Shown: piece after piece, positions 56,408 to 64,000 of the stretch | Numbering within the stretch: the first letter of the stretch is position 1 | Layout: each line of letters starts with the position of its first letter | NCBI RefSeq assembly: GCF_022538185.1 | Contig: NZ_JAKYXC010000018.1 | Span: 1-64,000 of the forward strand | Length of the DNA stretch: 64,000 bases | Direction of reading: 5' to 3' | From: Microbacterium sp. CFH 31415 | Lineage (GTDB): Bacteria; Actinomycetota; Actinomycetes; Actinomycetales; Microbacteriaceae | The notes under the pieces: generated by a model | What the model saw: the letters and a program-made list of their open reading frames with translations, nothing else | What the model was told of the DNA's origin: nothing | Database searches by the model: none | Translations under genes and position numbers: made by a program

Positions 56408-56493
56408 CGAAAACTCCCTCGCATGGAAACACGAGTCGGCGTCGACCCACGTCCGATTCTGCCAGAGTTCCCCTTCGATGACGTCACGATCCA

Positions 56494-56523
56494 GTCACGC
56501 CAGTAACATCTGTCACACCAGTA
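56494..56523. repeat. 18-bp-period direct repeat upstream of the small membrane protein
   Basis: GTCACGCCAGTA (56494-56505) and GTCACACCAGTA (56512-56523) differ at one base and lie on the same face of the helix at nearly two turns. They sit in the 143-bp gap between the small membrane protein gene and glpX and could be a regulator-binding site. Confidence 0.5.
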
Positions 56524-56550
56524 GCAGACGTCCTCAGACGCGGTGTGTTC

Positions 56551-57540
56551 CTACAGCCACTTCGAGACGAGGTGCTCCGAGCTGATGCGACGGAGGGTTC
56601 CTGAGGCGCCACGCAGCACGACGCTCTCGGTGTACACGTAGCCGCCCTCGCGGCGCACACCCGCGACGAGCTGGCCGTCGGTGACGCCGGTGGCGACGAA
56701 GATCGTGTTGCTTCCCTTCACGAGGTCATCTGCCTCGTACACGTGGCCGTCGAGCTTCAGCCCGGCGTCGATGCCCCGCTGCTTCTCGTCGTCGTCGCGT
56801 GGCCAGAGCCGGCCCTGGATGTGTCCGCCGAGCGCCTTGATGGCGCAGGCCGTGACGATCCCCTCCGGGCTGCCGCCGACGCCGACGCACATATCGGTGC
56901 GGGCATCGTGGCGCGCGGCGTTGATGCCGCCGGCGACGTCACCGTCGCTCATCAGGCGCGTGCCGGCACCGGCGGCGCGGATCTCGTCGATGAGCTGGTC
57001 GTGGCGGGGGCGGTGCAGCACCGAGACGACGATCTCGTCGACCGGCTTCCCGAGCGCCTTCGCCAGCCGCCGGATGTTCTCACCGGTCGGAAGGCGGATG
57101 TCCACCACGCCGACTCCGGCCGGGCCCGTCACCAGTTTGTCCATGTAGAAGACGCTCGAGGCGTCGAGCATCGTGCCCTGATCGGAGACGGCGATGACCG
57201 ACAGCGCGTTGTTGCGACCGGCGGCGGTGAGCGACGTGCCGTCGATCGGGTCCACGGCGACGTCGGCCTTCGGTCCTCGGCCGTTGCCGACCCGCTCGCC
57301 GTTGTAGAGCATGGGCGCTTCGTCCTTCTCGCCCTCGCCGATGACGATCGTGCCGTCGAAGTTCACGGTGGTGAAGAAGGCACGCATGGCGTCGACCGCG
57401 GCGCCGTCGGCGTCCTCCTTCGCTCCGCGACCGATGAACGGCACCGCCCGGATCGCCGCCGCCTCTGTGGCACGCACCAGTTCGAGTGCAAGGTTGCGGT
57501 CGGGGTGGAGCGGGCTCATGTCAGCGGTCAGACTCACCAT
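56551..57540 (-). CDS. glpX: class II fructose-1,6-bisphosphatase
   Basis: A 329-residue gluconeogenic phosphatase. It shows GRGAKEDADGAAVDAMR, VIGEGEKDEAPMLYNGE, the metal site AVDPIDGTSLTAAGRNNALSV and GGSPEGIVTACAIKALGG. In actinobacteria GlpX is usually the main FBPase. ATG at 57540 (MVSLTADMSPLHPD) lies 7 nt after TACGCT; MSPLHPD at 57516 is the alternative. It diverges from the aldolase gene. Confidence 0.95.
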   Translation of the reverse strand: MVSLTADMSPLHPDRNLALELVRATEAAAIRAVPFIGRGAKEDADGAAVDAMRAFFTTVNFDGTIVIGEGEKDEAPMLYNGERVGNGRGPKADVAVDPIDGTSLTAAGRNNALSVIAVSDQGTMLDASSVFYMDKLVTGPAGVGVVDIRLPTGENIRRLAKALGKPVDEIVVSVLHRPRHDQLIDEIRAAGAGTRLMSDGDVAGGINAARHDARTDMCVGVGGSPEGIVTACAIKALGGHIQGRLWPRDDDEKQRGIDAGLKLDGHVYEADDLVKGSNTIFVATGVTDGQLVAGVRREGGYVYTESVVLRGASGTLRRISSEHLVSKWL

Positions 57541-57567
57541 GACCCCCAGCGTAGCCAGCGGGGTTGC

Positions 57568-57622
57568 GTGAACCGCAGAATTTCACACCGCGAGTGTCGA
57601 AGGAATTGCGATTCTTTCACAC
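57568..57622. promoter_or_regulatory. repeated TTTCACAC elements between glpX and fba
   Basis: The glpX-fba gap carries two TTTCACAC copies (57581-57588 and 57615-57622), a GTGAA-n9-TTCAC inverted pair (57568-57572 and 57582-57586) and an ACAC-CGCGA-GTGT palindrome. This is a likely site for a regulator that balances gluconeogenic and glycolytic genes, but the regulator is not identified. Confidence 0.45.
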
Positions 57623-57729
57623 TGGCTCAGAACGCGTCCGTGCACCCGTCACGCAGCGGTACGGCATCCACCCTCCCGATCTCTCGGCGCTAAAGTCGAG
57701 GGACGCCCCCAACCGACCAAGGAGCACCC

Positions 57730-58761
<1,032 letters not shown>

Positions 58762-58781
58762 GGCGCGCAGGACAGACGAGC

Positions 58782-58827
58782 GGATGCCTCGGCTCCGCCC
58801 CTTCGCCGGGGCGGGTCCGGGGCATCC
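58782..58827 (+). terminator. intrinsic terminator of fba
   Basis: GGATGCC (58782-58788) and GGCATCC (58821-58827) form the base of a long hairpin closed by CGGnnCCGCCCC / GGGGCGGnnCCG pairing around TTCGCC. It lies 21 bp after the aldolase stop. Confidence 0.8.
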
Positions 58828-58842
58828 GGCGTTCCCGGGCTG

Positions 58843-59571
58843 TCAATGCGGGGCCGCCTCCACGTCCGGCGGATCGAGCTCGGTGCGCATCAGCACCTTG
58901 CCCGTCCGGAGCGAGCGGATCTCGACGGCCGCGATCTCATCGACGTCGAGCGCCGTCGAGGCGCTGAGGCGGGCCGTCGAACCCGGCAGGGCTCGCCACG
59001 TGGAGACCTCGCTCGTCGTGCCGTCGACGCCGGTCAGCACGAGCGAATACGGCCAGCCCTCTGCGGGGGCGTCGTCGCCCGCAGGCTCGGTGTAGCGGCA
59101 GGTCATCTCGATCCGCGTGCCCCACGGCGCATCCGCGAGCTCGACCGTCGCCGAGAGCGGCAGGTCCACGAGCGGCTCGAGGGCGATCACCTGGATGCCG
59201 CGCAACGCCGGCCCGATCGCCGTCGTCACGGCGAGCACGACCGCGATGACGATCGCCGCCGCTGCGGCGAGCCCGCCCGCCCACCGTCCCCGACGACGGC
59301 GCTGCGCCTCGCGGGTCCCTCGCTCGATCAGGCGCGTGCGGGACGCGGCATCCGGCCCCGCCTCCCCCGCCGCAGCCGCGAGGAGCGACATCGCGCGGTC
59401 AGGCGGCACGCGTGAGAGAAGGCCCGGCGTCGACGCGAGGTCGGCGAGCGCGGCACGGCAGACGTCGCAGCGCTCGATGTGCTCCTCGAACAGCCGGCGG
59501 TCGGCCGGGCCGAGCGCACCGAGGACGTAGGCGGCGTCCCATTCGGCGAAGCGAGCGTGGTCGGGGCTCAT
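58843..59571 (-). CDS. rskA: anti-sigma factor, RskA-like
   Basis: A 242-residue membrane-bound anti-sigma factor. The cytosolic N-terminus has the zinc-binding anti-sigma motif HIERCDVC (H31, C35, C38), a single helix spans about 95-120, and the extracytoplasmic C-terminal half is an RskA domain. Release usually requires intramembrane proteolysis. Its ATG overlaps the sigma factor stop by 4 bp (ATGA). Confidence 0.92.
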   Translation of the reverse strand: MSPDHARFAEWDAAYVLGALGPADRRLFEEHIERCDVCRAALADLASTPGLLSRVPPDRAMSLLAAAAGEAGPDAASRTRLIERGTREAQRRRRGRWAGGLAAAAAIVIAVVLAVTTAIGPALRGIQVIALEPLVDLPLSATVELADAPWGTRIEMTCRYTEPAGDDAPAEGWPYSLVLTGVDGTTSEVSTWRALPGSTARLSASTALDVDEIAAVEIRSLRTGKVLMRTELDPPDVEAAPH

Positions 59572-60074
59572 CGCGTCACTCCCTTCTCCTGCAGCGCGAG
59601 TCGCAGCGCGCGCAGGCCGTAGTGCAGGCGGGACTTGACCGTGCCCTGCGGGATGTCGAGCTCGTCGGCGATCTCCGCCACCGTCAGCGCGCCGAAGTAC
59701 GCGCGGATGACGACGGCCCGATGGTCGGCCGACAGCGCGGCGAGCGCCTCCTCGATGAGGATCGCCTCGAACAGGGCGTCCGTGGCGTCGGGGCTCGCGG
59801 TCTCGGGTGGTTCGGCGACCCCGACTTCGCGCCGGCGGCGCGCGGAGCGCACGTCGTCGACCACCAGATGCCGTGCGACGGTGAACATCCACGAGCGCGT
59901 GGACTCCGGGGCCTGCGCCATGATCCGCGGGGTGCGCCACGCGCGCAGGAGGGTCTCCTGCACGACGTCGTCCGCACCGGCGCGATCGCCGGTGAGGTGC
60001 ACGACGTATCGCCACACCGGCGCCGCATGGGCGTCGTAGAGCGCGGCCAGTCGCGTGGCGTCGTCGTCCGGCAT
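59568..60074 (-). CDS. sigK: ECF sigma factor, SigK/RpoE-like
   Basis: A 168-residue ECF sigma factor with region 2 (ALYDAHAAPVWRYVVHLTGD, DDVVQETLLRAWRTP, TVARHLVVDDVRSARRR) and region 4 (LSADHRAVVIRAYFGALTVAEIADEL, PQGTVKSRLHYGLRAL). ATG 60074 is chosen because GGAGG sits 5 nt upstream. Coupled to the RskA-like gene; together they form an envelope or redox stress switch. Target promoters are not identifiable here. Confidence 0.92.
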   Translation of the reverse strand: MPDDDATRLAALYDAHAAPVWRYVVHLTGDRAGADDVVQETLLRAWRTPRIMAQAPESTRSWMFTVARHLVVDDVRSARRRREVGVAEPPETASPDATDALFEAILIEEALAALSADHRAVVIRAYFGALTVAEIADELDIPQGTVKSRLHYGLRALRLALQEKGVTR

Positions 60075-60141
60075 CCTCACCTCCCGTAGGAGTCACGAAA
60101 TGTCGCAGGCCCAGGTTCACCGGCCTCCGCGCCGGACTCGG

Positions 60142-60717
60142 TCAGCGGAGGCTGCCGACCATCGCCTCCCACACCGCGGGGTCGTTCATCAGAGGCACGA
60201 GCACCAGCGACGCCGACGCGAACGTGAACACGACGCCTCCGACGAGCGGGATCCACCACGAGAGGCGTCCGCGCCGCACGCTGACCCAGGACAGCGCCGC
60301 GGTGATCAGCCATCCCACCGCGAGCACGATCGCGGCCGCGACGCCCCACGGCCGTCCTGCGGCGGGATCCGTGAGCGTCGCATCGACGCCCAGCAGGTCG
60401 AACATGCGCTGCGCGTAGTCGCTGAAGTCGGCGAGCGCCGGGAAGGTGGCGATGACGTTGATGAGCCCGTACGCCAGGAGGGCGAACGTCACGATCCGGT
60501 CGACCGGCCGGGTGCGGGTCCGCGCGGTGGCGGCAGGCGCACCCGCCGGCTGCGTCGCGACGACCGGGGCGGATTCGGCCACGGGCGCCGGCTCGTACAC
60601 CAGGCTCGCGTCGGGCTGCGCGATGCGCGCCCGCTGCTCCTCGGGGGTGGCGTACTCGCCGAATTGCGGCCGCGGTCGCGGCTCGGGCGCCGGGACGGCG
60701 TCGCCGGCCTCGGTCAC
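60142..60717 (-). CDS. membrane protein with proline-rich N-terminus (DUF6264-like)
   Basis: A 191-residue protein with a proline- and arginine-rich soluble N-terminal region (about 1-75) and four transmembrane helices (about 78-95, 118-138, 150-165, 168-182). I place it with Microbacteriaceae DUF6264 proteins with moderate confidence; function is unknown. The GTG start overlaps the ispH stop by 4 bp (GTGA). Confidence 0.75.
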   Translation of the reverse strand: MTEAGDAVPAPEPRPRPQFGEYATPEEQRARIAQPDASLVYEPAPVAESAPVVATQPAGAPAATARTRTRPVDRIVTFALLAYGLINVIATFPALADFSDYAQRMFDLLGVDATLTDPAAGRPWGVAAAIVLAVGWLITAALSWVSVRRGRLSWWIPLVGGVVFTFASASLVLVPLMNDPAVWEAMVGSLR

Positions 60718-61790
60718 GCGCGGCTCCGGCCGCCGAGCGCGCGGTCGTCGCGCGTGCCCGCAGCGTTCGTGCGGAGCTCCTTCGGCAGCGAGAACTGCAG
60801 GTCCTCCTCGGCCGTGCGCACCTCTTCCACGTCGCGGTAGCCGGCGCCGGCGAGGTCTTCGAGCACCTGCTGCACGAGCACCTCGGGCACCGACGCACCG
60901 CTCGTGACGCCGACGGTCTCGACACCCTCGAGCCACGCCTGCTCGACCTCGTCGGCGTAGTCGACCCGGTACGCCGCCTTCGCGCCGTACTCGAGCGCGA
61001 CCTCGACGAGCCGCACGCTGTTGGACGAGTTCGCCGACCCCACGACGATCACGAGGTCGGCGCCCTTCGCGACCTTCTTGATTGCGACCTGGCGGTTCTG
61101 GGTGGCGTAGCAGATATCGTCGGACGGCGGGTCCTGCAGCTGCGGGAACCGCGTGCGCAGTCGCCGCACGGTCTCCATCGTCTCGTCGACGGAAAGGGTC
61201 GTCTGCGACAGCCACACGACCTTCGACGGGTCGCGCACCTCGATGGTGTCGGCCTCTTCGGGCGAGTTCACGATCGTGACATGGTCGGGCGCCTCGCCCG
61301 CGGTGCCCTCGACCTCTTCGTGGCCCTGATGGCCGATGAGCAGGATCTCGAAGTCGTCGCGCGCGAAGCGCACCGCCTCGCGGTGCACCTTGGTGACGAG
61401 CGGGCACGTGGCGTCGATGGCGAGAAGACCGCGATCGGATGCCGCGTTCACGACGGCCGGCGACACTCCATGCGCGCTGAACACGACGTGAGCACCCTCG
61501 GGCACCTCGTCGACCTCCTCGACGAAGATCGCGCCCTTGGCCTCGAGCTCGGTGACCACGTGGATGTTGTGGACGATCTGCTTGCGCACGTAGACCGGCG
61601 CACCGAAGCGGTCGAGCGCCTTCTCGACGGCGATCACGGCACGATCGACGCCGGCGCAGTATCCGCGGGGCGACGCCAGCAGCACCCGCTTCTGTCCTTG
61701 CACGGGGATATCCTGAAGGCGTTCGCGCCGCCGCGGGACGCGGGGGACGGGCATGCTCACAGGGGTACTGCCCACGGTGCTGGTGCTCAC
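60714..61790 (-). CDS. ispH: 4-hydroxy-3-methylbut-2-enyl diphosphate reductase
   Basis: The [4Fe-4S] enzyme of the last step of the MEP isoprenoid pathway, making IPP and DMAPP. The three cluster cysteines are in [18 protein letters not shown] and [11 protein letters not shown]; the ligand motif [14 protein letters not shown] is present. The 358-residue protein has about 35 extra N-terminal residues; ATG 61754 ([11 protein letters not shown]) is an alternative start. Cotranslated with the membrane protein downstream. Confidence 0.96.
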   Translation of the reverse strand: MSTSTVGSTPVSMPVPRVPRRRERLQDIPVQGQKRVLLASPRGYCAGVDRAVIAVEKALDRFGAPVYVRKQIVHNIHVVTELEAKGAIFVEEVDEVPEGAHVVFSAHGVSPAVVNAASDRGLLAIDATCPLVTKVHREAVRFARDDFEILLIGHQGHEEVEGTAGEAPDHVTIVNSPEEADTIEVRDPSKVVWLSQTTLSVDETMETVRRLRTRFPQLQDPPSDDICYATQNRQVAIKKVAKGADLVIVVGSANSSNSVRLVEVALEYGAKAAYRVDYADEVEQAWLEGVETVGVTSGASVPEVLVQQVLEDLAGAGYRDVEEVRTAEEDLQFSLPKELRTNAAGTRDDRALGGRSRA

Positions 61791-61859
61791 CCCTCGATTC
61801 TATGGGCGGCCCCTGTGCGCGGGCCGAAGAGCGACCCGCCCGCCGCACGAGAGGACCGC

Positions 61860-63185
61860 ATGACGACCTTCCAGCCCGAGCCCGTCGCGGGCGAGGCGCC
61901 GCCTCCCGACTCGGTGCGCCCGAAGGACTCCACGCCGCAGGCGCCGACTTCGGTGTCGCGGCTCAACGAGACGATCCGCGGCTTCATCCAGACGTGGGGC
62001 TCGGTGTGGGTGGAGGGCGAGATCACGTCGTGGAACGTGCGCGGCGGCAACGTGTTCGGCCGCCTCAAAGACAACGCCGCCGACGCGACCATCTCGTTCC
62101 GCATCTGGTCGTCGACGCGCGAGCGCCTTCCCGACGACCTCAAGGTCGGCGACCATGTCGTCACGTGCGTGAAGGCCGACTTCTTCGCCAAGTCGGGTGA
62201 CTTCAGCTTCAGCGTGTCGGCGATGCGCCACGTCGGCCTCGGCGACCAGCTCGAGCGGCTGGAGCGCCTGCGGGCTCAGCTGCGGGCCGAGGGCCTGTTC
62301 GACCCGTCGCGCCGCAAACCGCTCCCCTTCCTCCCCCAGACCATCGGCCTCATCACGGGCGAGAACTCGGACGCCGAGAAAGACGTCCACCGCAACGCCG
62401 AGCTGCGCTGGCCGCAGGTGCGCTTCCGCACGAAGTACGCCGCGTCGCAGGGTGAGCGCTGTGTGCCCGAGACGATCGCGGCGCTCAAGGCGCTCGACGC
62501 CGCCCCCGACGTCGATGTCATCATCATCGCGCGCGGCGGGGGCGACCCGCAGACGCTGCTCGGCTTCAGCGACGAGCGTCTCGTGCGCGCCGTCGCCGCG
62601 GCATCCACTCCCGTCGTCAGCGCCATCGGCCACGAGAACGACCATCCGCTCCTCGACGACGTCGCCGATCTGCGGGCGTCGACGCCCACCGACGCGGCCA
62701 AGCGAGTGGTGCCGGATGTCGCGGAGCAGCGTGCGCTCGTGGCGCAGCTGCGCTCGCGACTGACGTCCCGGCTGACACAGCGCGTGTCGCACGACATCGC
62801 TCAGCTCGAGCAGCTGCGCTCCCGGCCGGCGCTTCGCGCCCCCGAGTCGATGATCGCGTCGCGCGCGCAGGAGGTCGAGCTGCTCGCGGCGCGCGGCCGC
62901 GATCGGGTCGACCGCGCCCTCGAGTCGCACACGCGCCGCACCGCCGAACTCCGGGCCACGCTGCGCGCCCTGTCGCCGGCATCCACCCTCGCGCGGGGCT
63001 ATGCCATCGCGCACCTGGCCGACGGCGTCATCGTGCGCGACGCGTCCCAGGCGCCGGCATCCACCCCCGTCGTGGTCACCGTCGGCCGAGGCTCGTTCGC
63101 GGCGAGGTCCGACGGCGAGGTCGCAGAGTCGGCGGGTGCGCCGTCGGATCCGGCGGCCGCAGGAGACGGTCCGGCGCCGAACTAG
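61860..63185 (+). CDS. xseA: exodeoxyribonuclease VII large subunit
   Basis: A 441-residue nuclease subunit with the N-terminal OB fold (VSRLNETIRGFIQTWGSVWVEGEITSWN) and the catalytic domain (ITGENSDAEKDVHRNAELRWP, VIIIARGGGDPQTLLGFSDE, SAIGHENDHPLLDDVADLRASTPTDAA). ATG 61860; the frame extends far upstream only as antisense to ispH. The partner xseB follows after 10 bp. Confidence 0.95.
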   Translation: MTTFQPEPVAGEAPPPDSVRPKDSTPQAPTSVSRLNETIRGFIQTWGSVWVEGEITSWNVRGGNVFGRLKDNAADATISFRIWSSTRERLPDDLKVGDHVVTCVKADFFAKSGDFSFSVSAMRHVGLGDQLERLERLRAQLRAEGLFDPSRRKPLPFLPQTIGLITGENSDAEKDVHRNAELRWPQVRFRTKYAASQGERCVPETIAALKALDAAPDVDVIIIARGGGDPQTLLGFSDERLVRAVAAASTPVVSAIGHENDHPLLDDVADLRASTPTDAAKRVVPDVAEQRALVAQLRSRLTSRLTQRVSHDIAQLEQLRSRPALRAPESMIASRAQEVELLAARGRDRVDRALESHTRRTAELRATLRALSPASTLARGYAIAHLADGVIVRDASQAPASTPVVVTVGRGSFAARSDGEVAESAGAPSDPAAAGDGPAPN

Positions 63186-63195
63186 GATGGGACGC

Positions 63196-63438
63196 ATGAC
63201 CGAGTCGACCGGTGCACCGTCCGACGTCGCCTCCCTCTCCTTCGAGCAGGCCCGCGACGAACTCGTGCGCGTGGTCGCCGAACTCGAGCAGGGCGCCCCG
63301 ACGCTCGAGCACTCGCTCGCCCTGTGGGAGCGCGGCGAAGCCCTCGCCGCCCGGTGCGACGAGTGGCTCCTGGGCGCCAAACGCCGCCTCGACGCGGCAC
63401 GCTCATCGGCCGAGTCCGCCGGATCGGAGCGTGCGTGA
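63196..63438 (+). CDS. xseB: exodeoxyribonuclease VII small subunit
   Basis: An 80-residue XseB with SFEQARDELVRVVAELEQGAPTLEHSLALWERGEALAARCDEWL, the typical helical hairpin. It binds XseA to form exonuclease VII. The last base of its stop is the first base of the next gene's ATG (TGATG). Confidence 0.94.
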   Translation: MTESTGAPSDVASLSFEQARDELVRVVAELEQGAPTLEHSLALWERGEALAARCDEWLLGAKRRLDAARSSAESAGSERA

Positions 63439-64000
63439 TGGCGAAGGGACCACGCATCGTCGCCGAGCTCGGCCGCCCCGAGACTCCCGATGAGACCGCC
63501 GCCCGCAAGGCCGAGTCCTCGCGTGTCCACCGCGAGGCGCAGAACACCCGCAACCTGATCGCGGCGCTCATCGTCACCATCGGCGTCGTGCTCGTCATCG
63601 TGCTGGCGGTCCCCCGCGGTGAGCCGCCGGCCCGCGAGCCGATCGACGTTTCCGCCGTGGCCGAGCGCGTCGGCGCCGCCGAGGGCCGCACCCTGATCGT
63701 GCCCGACGCACCTCCCTCGTGGCAGGTCAACGCCGCGTCCATCGAGGGCGACGTTCCACGCGCGTGGACGATCGTCTACGTCGACGAGACGTGGTTCGTG
63801 CGGGTGGCGCAGGGCTTGGACGCAGACCCCGCCTGGCCGGCGCGCGTGCTGTCCGGGGCGGGCCCCGACGGCACGGTCGAGGTCGACGGCGTGACGTGGG
63901 ACCGCTACGACATCGCCGATCCCTCGCGCGCCGGGAACATCACGGGCGCGCTGTCGACGCAGGTCGGCCCCGACACCGTCCTGATCTACGGCAAGGCGGA
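63438..64000 (+). CDS. DUF4245 family membrane-anchored protein (partial, runs off the window)
   Basis: 187 codons are visible. A cytoplasmic N-terminal tail (MAKGPRIVAELGRPETPDETA) is followed by one helix (about 38-55, LIAALIVTIGVVLVIVLAV) and an extracytoplasmic DUF4245 domain (ADPAWPARVLSGAGPDGTVEV, TWDRYDIADPSRAGNI). Function is unknown; DUF4245 genes commonly follow xseB in actinobacteria. It is 3'-truncated by the window edge. Confidence 0.85.
   Translation, partial: MAKGPRIVAELGRPETPDETAARKAESSRVHREAQNTRNLIAALIVTIGVVLVIVLAVPRGEPPAREPIDVSAVAERVGAAEGRTLIVPDAPPSWQVNAASIEGDVPRAWTIVYVDETWFVRVAQGLDADPAWPARVLSGAGPDGTVEVDGVTWDRYDIADPSRAGNITGALSTQVGPDTVLIYGKA

Noticed and set aside
56514..56547. 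Terminator for glpX (CACACC/GGTGTG)
   Set aside because: Only a 6-bp stem with a 22-nt loop; too weak to call, unlike the other hairpins reported.

Overview
The window is high-GC actinobacterial chromosome. Gene content, heavy use of GTG starts, many leaderless-type starts and an rRNA leader of Micrococcales type point to Microbacteriaceae, most likely Microbacterium (inference; no 16S gene is inside the window). Coding density is high, with about 60 credible genes. I see no insertion sequence, prophage, CRISPR array or tRNA gene.

Layout. 1-586: leader and promoter of an rRNA operon that reads leftward out of the window. 0.6-9.2 kb: core metabolism (dapD, dapC and fdxA for lysine/DAP and electron transfer, citrate synthase, a DDAH-type hydrolase, an AzlCD-type exporter, TypA/BipA). 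9.4-16.5 kb: a peptide ABC importer (fused two-domain ATPase, two permeases, lipoprotein receptor) interrupted by an opposite-strand PH-domain gene. 16.7-18.9 kb: a CAAX-type membrane protease and then the oddest stretch of the window: a very long G/C homopolymer hairpin, a GACGS repeat tract and a solo AbiEi-like wHTH/nuclease-like gene with a pair of inverted CGAGACTNCA-type motifs on each side. 19.0-23.7 kb: glycine cleavage genes gcvT-gcvH-gcvP behind a tandem glycine riboswitch. 23.7-31.7 kb: a MarP-like periplasmic protease diverging from an NAD biosynthesis operon (nrtR-nadA-nadB-nadC-nadS plus a glycosyltransferase) with a probable NrtR operator between the -35 and -10. 31.7-44 kb: ABC and MFS exporters, Fpg/Nei glycosylase, and many small stress, redox or lineage-restricted genes. 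43.5-49.7 kb: an alpha-glucoside uptake and hydrolysis unit (ROK repressor, binding protein, two permeases, GH13 enzyme). 49.8-64 kb: YchF, methyltransferases, exonuclease, RmuC, class II FBPase and FBP aldolase facing away from each other, a SigK/RskA-type sigma/anti-sigma pair, IspH, and XseA/XseB.

How genes work together. NrtR senses an NAD-related metabolite and controls the de novo NAD genes next to it, while NadS probably supplies sulfur for the NadA cluster. Glycine switches on its own degradation through the riboswitch. The ROK protein probably controls the alpha-glucoside operon. GlpX and Fba supply opposing fructose-1,6-bisphosphate steps.

Two genome-scale signals deserve attention. 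First, the heptamer GGATGCC/GGCATCC is about six-fold more frequent than composition predicts (hand count of the first 10 kb) and forms the stems of several intrinsic terminators as inverted pairs, which resembles DNA-uptake-sequence organisation. Second, many start codons sit exactly 6 nt after a TANNNT -10 box, which indicates leaderless mRNAs and decides several starts.
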